Notes: generated from the letters alone by a model not told the origin. Counted from the stretch's first letter, positions 39,047-47,126 are shown. The stretch: 64,000 nucleotides of DNA from CAYNXB01 sp964401045 (GCA_964401045.1 CAYNXB010000004.1:11142-75141), one strand, 5' to 3'. Translations and numbers: made by a program.

Positions 39047-40003
39047 TTAGGACCAGCCGTCCTGCCGCTCGAGGCTCTCGGCCAGTTCGCCGATGACGCG
39101 GTAGCAGTCGATTACTTGCTGGACGGAGGAATTGGGCTCGCGGCCTTCCTGGATCGCGGCAATGAACTCACGATCCTGCAGCTCGATGCCGTTGTTGGAG
39201 ACTGCCACGCCGGTGAGGTCGACCGGCTCTTCCTTGCCCGTCACGAGATCGTCGTAGCGCGCGATGTAAGTCGCGGTGTCGCCGATGTAGCGGAAGAAGG
39301 TGCCGAGCGGCCCGTCGTTGTTGAAAGACAGGCTCAGCGTGCAGATCGCGCCGCTCTCGCTCTTGAGCTGGATCGACATGTCCATCGCGATGCCGAGTTC
39401 GGAGTGCTTCGGCCCCTGGACCGCGTTGGCGGTGACGATCTTGCCCGCCTGATAGGCGAACAGGTCGATCGTGTGCGCCGCGTGGTGCCACAGAAGGTGG
39501 TCGGTCCACGAACGGGCCTCGCCCTTGGCGTTCATGTTCTTGCGGCGGAAGAAGTAAGTCTGGACGTCCATCTGCTGGATGGCAAACTCGCCCGCGACAA
39601 TCCGGTTATGGACGAACTGGTGGCTCGGATTGAAGCGGCGGGTGTGGCCGACCATGCACACGAGACCCGTCTCGCGGCTCTTGTCGAGCACGGTTTGCGC
39701 AGCGGCCCAGCTGTCCGACAGCGGAATCTCGACCTGCACGTGCTTGCCCGCTTCCATGCAGGCGATCGCCTGCTCGGCGTGCATTTGCGTCGGCGTGCAC
39801 AGGATCACCGCGTCGACGTCGGGAAGGGCGAGTGCTTCGCCCAGCTCGGTGCCCGAGTGCGGCGCGCCGTACTTGGCGGCGACTTCGGCCGCCTGCTCGG
39901 CGCGGCGCGAGATGACCGAGGCGATCTCGACGCCCGGAATGTTCTTGAGGCCGTCGAGATGCTTTTCGCCGAAGGCACCGGCGCCGGCGAGGGCAATGCG
40001 CAT
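39047..40003 (-). CDS. ligC: 4-carboxy-2-hydroxymuconate-6-semialdehyde dehydrogenase
   Basis: A 318-residue Gfo/Idh/MocA-family enzyme that oxidises the hemiacetal of the LigAB product to 2-pyrone-4,6-dicarboxylate with NADP+. It begins MRIALAGAGAFGEKHLDGLK with the Rossmann loop GAGAFGEKH, and has ILCTPTQMHAEQAIACMEAG (cofactor domain) and SWTDHLLWHHAAHTIDLF in the substrate domain. Length and neighbours fit LigC. ATG 40003 is chosen. It follows ligB after a 109-bp gap filled by a palindromic repeat (40020-40106), instead of the tight spacing elsewhere in the operon. Confidence 0.92.
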   Translation of the reverse strand: MRIALAGAGAFGEKHLDGLKNIPGVEIASVISRRAEQAAEVAAKYGAPHSGTELGEALALPDVDAVILCTPTQMHAEQAIACMEAGKHVQVEIPLSDSWAAAQTVLDKSRETGLVCMVGHTRRFNPSHQFVHNRIVAGEFAIQQMDVQTYFFRRKNMNAKGEARSWTDHLLWHHAAHTIDLFAYQAGKIVTANAVQGPKHSELGIAMDMSIQLKSESGAICTLSLSFNNDGPLGTFFRYIGDTATYIARYDDLVTGKEEPVDLTGVAVSNNGIELQDREFIAAIQEGREPNSSVQQVIDCYRVIGELAESLERQDGWS

Positions 40004-40019
40004 GTTTCTCTCCAAAATT

Positions 40020-40106
40020 CCCCTCCCGCTTGCGGGAGAGGGCAGGGGTTGGTTTCAACGGGAGTGGAAATCGCCCACCCCCGGCCCCTCCCGCAAGCGG
40101 GAGGGG
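40020..40106. repeat. Paired palindromic repeat between ligB and ligC
   Basis: CCCCTCCCGCTTGCGGGAG (40020-40038) and CCCTCCCGCAAGCGGGAGGG (within 40085-40106) are each self-complementary around GCTTGC or GCAAGC and also complementary to each other. This looks like a REP-type intergenic element. It may make stable hairpins in the ligJABC mRNA and change the ratio of LigC to LigAB. Confidence 0.8.
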
Positions 40107-40112
40107 AGAAGA

Positions 40113-41006
40113 TCAGGCGTCCACCTGCTCGCGGATCGCGGGGCCTTTCGCGCCCACGCCTTCCGGCTGCAGGATCAGCGCGCCGAGCGCGGTGTTCGAC
40201 GCCGGGATGTGGTAGAAGCGGTACAGCTCCTCGACCTTGTCGCCGAGCGCGCCGCGCATGATCAGCCACATCACCAGCTCGATGCCTTCCGAGCCCGCTT
40301 CGCGCAGATACTCGATGTGCGGCATCTTGCTCAGCGTCTCGGGGTCCTTGATCAACTGGTCAATGAAGTTGAGGTCGAACTCCTTGTTGATCAGCCCGGC
40401 GCGGGGCCCCTGGAGCTGGTGGCTCATGCCGCCGGTGCCCCACACGTGGACGTTGAGGTCCTCGGGGAAGCTCTCGACCGCGGCCTTGATGCTGTCACCC
40501 AGGTTGAAGCAGCGCCGGCCCGAGGGCGGCGGGTAGGTGACGACGTTGACCGGCATCGGGATGACCCGCGCGGGCCACGCCTCCGGCTCCTCGCCGAAGA
40601 TCATGCTCAGCGGCACGGTGCAGCCGTGATCGACATCCATCGCGTTCATGATGGTCATGTCGAATTCGTCGAGGATCAGGCTCTGGGCGATGTGCCAGGC
40701 GAGATCCGGATGGCCGATCACGTCGGGCACCGGGCGCGGGCCCCAGCCTTCGTCGGCCGGCTTGAATGTTTCCGCGCAGCCGATCGCGAACGTCGGGATG
40801 ATGTTCATATCGAACGCGGACGCGTGATCGTTGTACACCAGAATCACCACGTCGGGCATGTTGCCTGGCTCGCGGATCCATTCGCGGATCGGGTCATAGC
40901 CGCTGAACACCGGGCCCCAGTAATCGTCGCGGCTCTTGCCGGTCTGGAGCGCGGCGCCGAGCGCGGGAATGTGGCTCGAGGTGATGCCTGCGGTTATCCG
41001 GGCCAT
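40113..41006 (-). CDS. ligB: Protocatechuate 4,5-dioxygenase, beta (catalytic) subunit
   Basis: A 297-residue extradiol (type II) dioxygenase subunit binding Fe(II). ITSSHIPALGAALQTGKSRD has the first His ligand (H12), VYNDHASAFDMNIIPTFAIG the second, and NKEFDLNFIDQL and DGxG-type neighbours surround the Glu ligand further on. With LigA it opens protocatechuate between C4 and C5 to 4-carboxy-2-hydroxymuconate-6-semialdehyde. It follows ligA by 1 bp. Length close to LigB (302 aa) of Sphingobium. Gallate or 3-O-methylgallate may also be substrates. Confidence 0.95.
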   Translation of the reverse strand: MARITAGITSSHIPALGAALQTGKSRDDYWGPVFSGYDPIREWIREPGNMPDVVILVYNDHASAFDMNIIPTFAIGCAETFKPADEGWGPRPVPDVIGHPDLAWHIAQSLILDEFDMTIMNAMDVDHGCTVPLSMIFGEEPEAWPARVIPMPVNVVTYPPPSGRRCFNLGDSIKAAVESFPEDLNVHVWGTGGMSHQLQGPRAGLINKEFDLNFIDQLIKDPETLSKMPHIEYLREAGSEGIELVMWLIMRGALGDKVEELYRFYHIPASNTALGALILQPEGVGAKGPAIREQVDA

Positions 41007-41007
41007 G

Positions 41008-41424
41008 TCAGCGTCCTTCTTTCTTCGAGCGCTGCCCTTCGGGCGAGCGGCCGCCCTTGAGCATCATCTCGGCATATTCTTCCTGCGTCATCCCGGTCAT
41101 CGATCCGGCGGCGAACTGGAAGCTCTTCTTGTCCGTGGAGAACAGCTTCGAGAGGAAGTAGATGTTCCCGCCTTCGTCGATCATCGCGTTGTAGTCGCGC
41201 GCGAGCACGGCCTGCTTGGCCGCCTCGGTGATGTCCCATTCGTCAAGATAGGCACGCTCGTCGGCGAGGAACCGCGTGCGGTTCTCTTCCTTCATCAGGC
41301 TCATCGCGAACTGGTTGAGCCAGTAGCCCTTGCGCGCGCGGGCGGCGGTGAACACGCGCGTGCCCGGGATGTCCTCGAACTGGGCGAGGTAGTCGAGCAC
41401 GTTGATCCGCTCTTTTTTGCTCAT
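41008..41424 (-). CDS. ligA: Protocatechuate 4,5-dioxygenase, alpha subunit
   Basis: A 138-residue helical small subunit. RINVLDYLAQFEDIPGTRVF, GYWLNQFAMSLMKEENR and NIYFLSKLFSTDKKSFQFAA followed by GSMTGMTQEEYAEMML are characteristic of LigA. It closes the active site of LigB and contacts the substrate. The ATG 41424 is chosen because it overlaps the DUF2218 stop (ATGA); an in-frame ATG lies four codons upstream. It is directly followed by ligB. Confidence 0.95.
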   Translation of the reverse strand: MSKKERINVLDYLAQFEDIPGTRVFTAARARKGYWLNQFAMSLMKEENRTRFLADERAYLDEWDITEAAKQAVLARDYNAMIDEGGNIYFLSKLFSTDKKSFQFAAGSMTGMTQEEYAEMMLKGGRSPEGQRSKKEGR

Positions 41425-41735
41425 TGTTCGGTCCATTCGTAAGTCAGCGGCGCCTCGCGGAACGCGAAGCGATCCAGGTGGCGTTCGAGCACGCCGCGCA
41501 TGCGCACGTTCTCTTCATGATCGGCGGTGGTGAGGGTGATCGCGACTCCGTCCGGCCGCGCGGTCATCACCGCGCTGGTGGTGTCACTGAACGGGAAGCT
41601 GCCCATGCCGTCGCCCTCGTCGAAGCTGGTCGCCATCTTGTGGCCCCAGTGGCTGACGAGCTGCTTGATGTAGCGTTCCGGCTTTTCGCAGCGGGCGAAG
41701 CCGTGCGCTATGCTGGCGATGGCCTGTTCGGTCAT
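41421..41735 (-). CDS. DUF2218-type small protein
   Basis: A 104-residue protein: ERYIKQLVSHWGHKMATSFD, then ERHLDRFAFREAPLTYEWTE. The YIKQLxxHWxHK...and LDRFAFRE pattern is DUF2218. These proteins are usually found with siderophore or metal systems and have conserved His residues. Here it is locked between ligJ and ligA by ATGA overlaps on both sides, so it should be made with the ring-cleavage dioxygenase. A part in iron delivery or protection of LigB is speculative. Confidence 0.75.
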   Translation of the reverse strand: MTEQAIASIAHGFARCEKPERYIKQLVSHWGHKMATSFDEGDGMGSFPFSDTTSAVMTARPDGVAITLTTADHEENVRMRGVLERHLDRFAFREAPLTYEWTEQ

Positions 41736-42757
41736 AATCCGCGTTCCTTCAGCTGGGCGTCGAGCCGCGGAAACACCTTACGCGCATTGCCTTCAAAGAT
41801 GGCGTGCTTCTTCTCATCAGAGATATCGAGCGCGTCGATGTAGCGCTTGGTATCGTCGAAATAATGGCCGGTCTGGGGATCGATTCCGCGCACCGCGCCG
41901 ACCATCTCGCTGCCGAACAGGATGTTCTTGGTCTCGATCACTTCGGCCAGCAGGTCGATGCCCGGCTGGTGGTAGACGCAGGTGTCGAAGAACACGTTGT
42001 TCATCAGATGCGTATCGAGCGAAGGCTGCTTGAGCATGTCGGCGAGGCCCCGGTAGCGGCCCCAGTGGAATGGCACCGCGCCACCCCCGTGCGGAATGAT
42101 GAATCTCAAATTCGGGAAACGGCCGAACAGGTCGCCCTGGAGCAGTTGCATGAACGCGACGGTATCGGCGGCAATGTAGAACCCGCCGGTGGCGTGCATC
42201 GCCGGGTTGCAGCTGCCGGAGACGTGGATCATCGCCGGCACGTCCAGCTCGCACATCGCCTCGTAGATCGGGAACCAGAACTCGTCGGTCAGCGGGGGAG
42301 AGGTGAAGTGCCCGCCGCCCGGATCGGGATTGAGGTTGCAGCCGATGAAGCCGAGCTCCTCGACGCAGCGGCGCAGCTCCTTCACCGAGGCGGAGAGGTC
42401 CGCCTTCGGGCTTTGCGGGAGCATGCACACGCCCGTGAACGTCTCGGGATAGAGCTGGGTGACGCGGTAGATCAGGTCGTTGCAGCGGCGCGCCCATTCC
42501 TCACTCACCGCCTGATCGCCCACGTGGTGCGCCATCGCCGAGGCGCGCGGCGAGAAGATGGTGAGGTCGGCGCCGCGCTCCTGGATCAGCTTGAGCTGGT
42601 TGGCCTCGATCGTTTCGCGGATCTCGGCGTCCGAGATCTCCGGGTAGGGGGGCGGCTGGCGGCCTTCCTTGAAGGCGGTCTTCTGCTCCTCGCGCCATGC
42701 GTCGTGCGCCTTGGGGAGCACCGTGTAGTGGCCATGGCAGTCGATGATCAGGCTCAT
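41732..42757 (-). CDS. ligJ: 4-oxalomesaconate hydratase
   Basis: A 341-residue amidohydrolase-superfamily enzyme. It hydrates the keto tautomer of 4-oxalomesaconate to 4-carboxy-4-hydroxy-2-oxoadipate, using zinc. SLIIDCHGHYTVLPKAHDAW has the HxH ligands (H8, H10), and MIHVSGSCNPAMHATGGFYI, FIIPHGGGAVPFHWGRYRG and NILFGSEMVGAVRG provide the remaining site. Length 341 equals LigJ. It overlaps both neighbours by four bases (ATGA). Together with LigK and LigU this completes the lower branch. Confidence 0.93.
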   Translation of the reverse strand: MSLIIDCHGHYTVLPKAHDAWREEQKTAFKEGRQPPPYPEISDAEIRETIEANQLKLIQERGADLTIFSPRASAMAHHVGDQAVSEEWARRCNDLIYRVTQLYPETFTGVCMLPQSPKADLSASVKELRRCVEELGFIGCNLNPDPGGGHFTSPPLTDEFWFPIYEAMCELDVPAMIHVSGSCNPAMHATGGFYIAADTVAFMQLLQGDLFGRFPNLRFIIPHGGGAVPFHWGRYRGLADMLKQPSLDTHLMNNVFFDTCVYHQPGIDLLAEVIETKNILFGSEMVGAVRGIDPQTGHYFDDTKRYIDALDISDEKKHAIFEGNARKVFPRLDAQLKERGL

Positions 42758-43587
42758 GCCCCGCTATTCCTTTTGGCTATGCCTTCCGCCCCCGCGGCGT
42801 GCTGGCGCTTGATGGTGCCCTCGCTCATCGTCGGCTCGACGCCGAGCCCGCGCAGGGTGGCGGCGACTTCCTTCATTTCCGCCGCGCGGCGCAGGCCGTG
42901 AGTCGCCATTCGCTCGCGATTATAGGCAAAGCGCTCGGCCCAGCCGACGCGCTTCTCGGACGCGTCGAGCGAGGCGACGACTTCATCGAACACGCCGGCG
43001 GCTTCGGCGGCGGCGGCGCATTCGTCACTCAGCGCCTCGATGCCCTTGACCATCACCGAGCGGATCATCTTGATCGCCGACGCGCGGCCCACTTCATCGC
43101 CGACAACGCGCACATCGGTAAAGCCCAGCGCCTCGAGCAGCGGCTGGGCGGCGAGCGCGTGCGGGCCGGAAACCAGCAGCGGAACCGCGAGCCCCTTCTC
43201 GACCGGCGCCATCACCGCGACATCGACGTAGCGCCCGCCGACCGCCTCGATCACCGTCGCCGCCTGGCGCTTGGTGTCGGGCGAGACCGAATTCATGTCG
43301 CACCACAGCGCGCCCTCTGGGAGCAACTGGGCGTAAGTGCACGCCGCGTCGAGCGCCTGGTCGGCGGTAACCAGCGAGAGCAGGAAGGCGCGGTCGTCGA
43401 GCGCTTCGGCGGCGGTCTCGGCGGTTTCGACGCCGATCTCGCCCATCAGCGCACGGCGATCGGGGACGACATCCCAGGCGCGGGTCTCGCCGCGCCAGCC
43501 GTTGGCACGGACAAAGGTTTCGCCGGCTTCGCCGAAGCCGATCAGCGCCACGCGAGGCGCGGAGAGGGGGGCAATCGAGTCAGACAT
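42754..43587 (-). CDS. 6-phosphogluconate-dehydrogenase-like oxidoreductase (DUF1932 C-terminal)
   Basis: A 277-residue NAD(P)-binding protein of the beta-hydroxyacid dehydrogenase type. VALIGFGEAGETFVRANGW is the Rossmann loop. GRYVDVAVMAPVEKGLAVPL and ASAIKMIRSVMVKGIEALSD, which has the Lys of the helix that binds substrate, precede a C-terminal DUF1932 helical domain. It is the first gene of the ligJABC operon. No step of the known pathway needs it, so it may act on a side product or a precursor. Confidence 0.75.
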   Translation of the reverse strand: MSDSIAPLSAPRVALIGFGEAGETFVRANGWRGETRAWDVVPDRRALMGEIGVETAETAAEALDDRAFLLSLVTADQALDAACTYAQLLPEGALWCDMNSVSPDTKRQAATVIEAVGGRYVDVAVMAPVEKGLAVPLLVSGPHALAAQPLLEALGFTDVRVVGDEVGRASAIKMIRSVMVKGIEALSDECAAAAEAAGVFDEVVASLDASEKRVGWAERFAYNRERMATHGLRRAAEMKEVAATLRGLGVEPTMSEGTIKRQHAAGAEGIAKRNSGA

Positions 43588-43624
43588 GGCAATCAGGCAT
43601 CCTTGGGCGTCGCCGTTAACGAAT

Positions 43625-43641
43625 GTAAGTGTTGCTTACAA
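43625..43641 (-). promoter_or_regulatory. Candidate operator (site D of the TTGTA motif)
   Basis: The minus strand reads TTGTAAGCAACACTTAC, and the core GTAAG-N5-CTTAC is a 5-5-5 palindrome. It lies 38 bp upstream of the DUF1932-ligJABC operon and 103 bp before ligK, in the divergent promoter gap. It differs from site B, 19 kb away, at two bases. Confidence 0.65.
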
Positions 43642-43727
43642 GTTTGCGCCCTCCAGCCGTCACGGCCTTGACGCGGGGGCAACCTGCGGTCCACCGGCTT
43701 CGCGAATAGTGCAAGGGAGAATCGCGC

Positions 43728-44402
43728 ATGGCCTTCGTCGTCGTCCAGAACATCGAGCGCGCGGACCAGGACGTGGCGGCCGCGCTCGGCGAATGCGGCG
43801 TGGCCACGGTCCACGAGTCCCAGGGGCGTACCGGGCTTCTCGCCAGCTACATGCGGCCGATCTACCCCGGCGCGCGGATCGGCGCGACCGCGGTGACGAT
43901 CTCGGTTCCGCCGGGCGATAACTACATGGTCCACGCCGCGATCGAGCAATGCCAGGAAGGCGACGTGCTGCTGATCGCGCCGACGTCCCCGTGCGAGGAC
44001 GGCTATTTCGGCGATCTCCTCGCCACCAGCGCCCAGGCGCGGGGCGTGCGCGGCCTGATAATCGACGCCGGCGTGCGCGACGTGCGCGACCTGCACGAAA
44101 TGAACTTCCCGGTGTGGTCGAAGCGGGTGTTCGCGCAAGGGACGATCAAGGCGAGCCTCGGCAACGTCAACGTCCCGGTGGTCTGCGCCGGGGCTTACAT
44201 CGAGCCGGGCGACGTGATCGTGGCGGACGATGACGGCGTGTGCGTGGTGAAGCGCGCGGACGCGGGGTCGGTCCTCGAAAAGGCCCGGGCCCGCATCGCC
44301 AACGAAGGCGACAAGCGGGAGAAGCTGGCGAACGGGGTGCTCGGTCTCGACATGTACGGCTTCCGGGACAAGCTGAAGGACATGGGGCTGAAGTGGGTGT
44401 GA
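43728..44402 (+). CDS. ligK: 4-carboxy-4-hydroxy-2-oxoadipate aldolase
   Basis: A 224-residue RraA-fold class II aldolase. It splits 4-carboxy-4-hydroxy-2-oxoadipate to pyruvate and oxaloacetate, and members also decarboxylate oxaloacetate. GVATVHESQGRTGLLASYMR, PPGDNYMVHAAIEQCQEGDV and GLIIDAGVRDVRDLHEMNFP (with the Arg and Asp of the active site) are family signatures. ATG follows GGGAGA. It begins the plus-strand ligK-ligU operon and is divergent from the ligJABC operon. Confidence 0.93.
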   Translation: MAFVVVQNIERADQDVAAALGECGVATVHESQGRTGLLASYMRPIYPGARIGATAVTISVPPGDNYMVHAAIEQCQEGDVLLIAPTSPCEDGYFGDLLATSAQARGVRGLIIDAGVRDVRDLHEMNFPVWSKRVFAQGTIKASLGNVNVPVVCAGAYIEPGDVIVADDDGVCVVKRADAGSVLEKARARIANEGDKREKLANGVLGLDMYGFRDKLKDMGLKWV

Positions 44403-44404
44403 GC

Positions 44405-45463
44405 ATGAACTCCGCACCGGTCATGTGGATGCGGGGCGGAACCTCGAAGGGCGGGTTCTTCCTCGAAAGCGATCTTCCGGCGGGCGAGGCCGAGCGCGCG
44501 GAATTCCTGCTGCGGGTGATGGGTTCTCCCGATCCGAGCCAGATCGACGGCATGGGCGGCGCCGATCCGCTGACCAGCAAGGTCGCGGTCGTGAAGAAGT
44601 CCGCGCGTGAGGGGATCGAGGTCGATTACCTGTTCCTGCAGGTGTTCGTCGACCAGGCGATCGTCACCGACAGCCAGAACTGCGGCAACATGCTGGCGGG
44701 TGTGGGCCCGTTTGCGATCGAGCGCGGGCTGATCGAGGCGACCGGCGACGAGACGCGGGTGGCGATCTTCATGGAGAACACCGGCCAGGTCGCGGTCGCC
44801 ACGGTGCAGACGCCCGGCGGCCAGGTGACCTACGCGGGCGATGCGAAGATCGACGGCGTGCCCGGCAGCCATGCGCCGGTGCCGCTCGAATTCCGCGACA
44901 CCGCCGGCTCCTCGTGCGGCGCGCTGCTGCCGACCGGCAACGCGGTCGACGAGATCGAAGGTGTTGCCTGCACCCTGATCGACAACGGCATGCCGTGCGT
45001 GGTGTTCAAGGCCGAGGCTGTCGGCGCGACGGGCTATGAAAGCCGCGAGGAACTCGAGAGCGAAGCCTTCGCCGAAATGCGCGCGAGGATCGAGGCGATC
45101 CGGCTCGCGGCCGGGCCGCTGATGAACCTTGGTGACGTGAAGGAAAAGAGCGTCCCCAAGATGATGCTGGTCGCCCCGCCCGCGAACGGCGGCGCGGTGA
45201 CTGTGCGCAGCTTCATCCCGCACCGCGCGCACGCCACGATCGGCGTGCTCGGCGCGGTCAGTGTCGCCACCGCATGCCTCGTGAAAGGCTCGCCGGCCGC
45301 AGAGGTGGCGTCGATTCCAGATGGCACGACCAAGATGCTCTCGGTCGAACACCCGACCGGCGAGATGAGCTGTGTGCTGACAGTCAATGACGCGGGCGAG
45401 GTCGAGACCGCTGCGCTGCTACGCACCGCACGCAAGCTGATGGACGGGGTGGTGTTTGTTTAA
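44405..45463 (+). CDS. ligU: 4-oxalomesaconate tautomerase
   Basis: A 352-residue PrpF/GalD-fold isomerase. It converts 4-oxalomesaconate to the tautomer used by LigJ. APVMWMRGGTSKGGFFLESD, QIDGMGGADPLTSKVAVVKK, QNCGNMLAGVGPFAIERGLI (with Cys/Asn of the active site) and KMMLVAPP fit LigU. A GTG at 44399 overlapping the ligK stop is an alternative start. It is cotranscribed with ligK, and a palindromic repeat separates it from ligI. Confidence 0.92.
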   Translation: MNSAPVMWMRGGTSKGGFFLESDLPAGEAERAEFLLRVMGSPDPSQIDGMGGADPLTSKVAVVKKSAREGIEVDYLFLQVFVDQAIVTDSQNCGNMLAGVGPFAIERGLIEATGDETRVAIFMENTGQVAVATVQTPGGQVTYAGDAKIDGVPGSHAPVPLEFRDTAGSSCGALLPTGNAVDEIEGVACTLIDNGMPCVVFKAEAVGATGYESREELESEAFAEMRARIEAIRLAAGPLMNLGDVKEKSVPKMMLVAPPANGGAVTVRSFIPHRAHATIGVLGAVSVATACLVKGSPAAEVASIPDGTTKMLSVEHPTGEMSCVLTVNDAGEVETAALLRTARKLMDGVVFV

Positions 45464-45470
45464 ACCCCAT

Positions 45471-45547
45471 CGTCATTGCGCATCGCCGCAGGCTACGCGG
45501 CAATCCATTTTCAGGCGATGGATTGCTTCGCTGCGCTCGCAATGACG
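45471..45547. repeat. Palindromic intergenic repeat before ligI
   Basis: CGTCATTGCG (45471-45480) and CGCAATGACG (45538-45547) are complementary, and inside them GCAATCCAT and ATGGATTGC pair as well, making a long hairpin. The unit fits a common alphaproteobacterial intergenic repeat and a half copy is at 10799-10828. It lies in the ligU-ligI gap and ends six bases before the ligI ribosome site. Confidence 0.85.
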
Positions 45548-45567
45548 CGATAGAGAGGAAGTACGTT

Positions 45568-46437
45568 TTGTCCGACCGCATCGTCTCCTGGCACGCCAAC
45601 CCGTCTAAGCCGGCGTACATCCCGCCTGCCGGTGCCATCGACGCGCATTGCCACGTGTTCGGGCCGATGGCGGAATTCCCCTTCAGCGCGAAGGCCAAGT
45701 ACCTGCCCGAGGACGCGGGGCCGGAGATGCTGTTCGCGCTGCGCGATCACCTCGGGTTCGACAAGAACGTGATCGTCCAGGCGAGCTGCCACGGAACGGA
45801 CAACGCGGCGACGCTCGACGCGATCGCGAAGTCGAACGGCAAGGCGCGCGGCGTGGCGGTGGTCGATCCGGCAATTTCCGACGCGGAGCTTGCGGCGCTG
45901 CACGAAGGCGGGATGCGCGGCATCCGCTTCAACTTCCTCAAGCGGCTGGTCGACAACGCGCCCAAGGACCAGTTCCTCGAAGTGGCGAAGCGCCTGCCCG
46001 CCGGGTGGCACGTGGTGATCTATTTCGAGGCCGACATTCTCGAGGAACTGCGCCCGTTCATGGACGCGATCCCGGTGCCGCTGGTGATCGATCACATGGG
46101 CCGACCCGATGTTACCCAAGGGCCGGACGGAGCGGACATGACCGCGTTTCGCCGGCTGCTCGATTCGCGGCCGGATATCTGGTTCAAGGCGACCTGCCCA
46201 GACCGGCTCGATCCGACCGGCGATCCATGGGATGCGTTCGCGACGGCGGTGCAGCCACTGGTCGAGGACTATCAGGACCGCTGCATCTGGGGCACCGACT
46301 GGCCGCACCCGAACATGCAGGATGCGATCCCCGACGACGGGCATATCGTCGACATGATCCCGCGCATCGCCCCGACCGAGGAGCTTCAGCGCAAGCTGCT
46401 CGTGACCAACCCGGAAGCGCTCTATTGGGCGGACTGA
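45568..46437 (+). CDS. ligI: 2-pyrone-4,6-dicarboxylate hydrolase
   Basis: A 289-residue amidohydrolase-superfamily lactonase that hydrolyses 2-pyrone-4,6-dicarboxylate to 4-oxalomesaconate, without a bound metal in known members. GAIDAHCHVFGPMAEFPFSA, VIVQASCHGTDNAATLDAIA, GIRFNFLKRLVDN, PLVIDHMGRPDV and CIWGTDWPHPNM are diagnostic. The start is TTG 45568, with GAGAGGAA seven bases upstream. The length agrees with LigI (about 293 aa). Its 3' end overlaps the acetyltransferase gene. Confidence 0.93.
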   Translation: MSDRIVSWHANPSKPAYIPPAGAIDAHCHVFGPMAEFPFSAKAKYLPEDAGPEMLFALRDHLGFDKNVIVQASCHGTDNAATLDAIAKSNGKARGVAVVDPAISDAELAALHEGGMRGIRFNFLKRLVDNAPKDQFLEVAKRLPAGWHVVIYFEADILEELRPFMDAIPVPLVIDHMGRPDVTQGPDGADMTAFRRLLDSRPDIWFKATCPDRLDPTGDPWDAFATAVQPLVEDYQDRCIWGTDWPHPNMQDAIPDDGHIVDMIPRIAPTEELQRKLLVTNPEALYWAD

Positions 46438-47126
46438 CCGCCGAAGCCGTCGCCCTGCTCGACCGCCCGGCGTGGTCGAGCCTCACCACCGCGCATGCCG
46501 ATCTCGCGCAGGGCGATGACCGCGCCTTGCGCTACCAGCCCGAGGTCAACGTGTTCGTCTCGCCGGTCGATCACGGTGCCGAGGCGCTGGCCGCCGCGGC
46601 GGCGCTGGTTACGCCGGGAGACCGTGCCTACATCGTACAGGCCGAGCCCGCGCCCGAACTGCCGGGTCTCACCGCCGTGCTTCGCAGCCCCTTGGTGCAG
46701 ATGGTGTTCGAAGGGCCGGTGCCGGCGCGCGAGGTGGATGAGGAGATCACGCGGCTCGCCGAGGGCGACGCCGACGAGATGCTCGCGCTGGCGATACTCC
46801 AGCAACCGGGCCCGTTCCGGCGCGAGACCCGCAGGATGGGCCGCTTCGTCGGCGTGAAGCGCGATGGCCGGCTCGCGGCAATGGCGGGCGAGCGGTTTCA
46901 CTTTCCTGGCTTCTGCGAGCTGTCGGGCGTCTGCACCCATCCCGATTTCGGTGGCGAGGGACTCGGCACGCGGCTGTCGACTCATGTCACGCGCGCGATC
47001 CTCGATCGAGGCGAGACGCCGTTCCTCCACGCCTGGAGCGACAACTACGGCGCGATCGCGCTCTACGAGCGGCTCGGCTACCGCATCCGCCGCGAATTGA
47101 ACGTGGCAATCTTCGAGCGCAGCTAG
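46425..47126 (+). CDS. GNAT-family N-acetyltransferase
   Basis: A 233-residue acetyltransferase. The acetyl-CoA site is GVCTHPDFGGEGLGTRL (residues about 168-184; R/Q-x-x-G-x-G/A variant), followed by TPFLHAWSDNYGAIALYERL and GYRIRRELNVAIF, the normal GNAT ending. The start TTG 46425 overlaps ligI by 13 bases and has GGAAG seven bases upstream; the frame upstream of it is a ligI shadow. The N-terminal part is longer than a minimal GNAT. It resembles FR47-like proteins. Its presence after ligI may only be positional. Confidence 0.8.
   Translation: MGGLTAEAVALLDRPAWSSLTTAHADLAQGDDRALRYQPEVNVFVSPVDHGAEALAAAAALVTPGDRAYIVQAEPAPELPGLTAVLRSPLVQMVFEGPVPAREVDEEITRLAEGDADEMLALAILQQPGPFRRETRRMGRFVGVKRDGRLAAMAGERFHFPGFCELSGVCTHPDFGGEGLGTRLSTHVTRAILDRGETPFLHAWSDNYGAIALYERLGYRIRRELNVAIFERS

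Noticed and set aside
45648..46424. In-frame extension upstream of the acetyltransferase, overlapping ligI
   Set aside because: It reads ligI in another frame; the TTG at 46425 with a GGAAG site is a better start.
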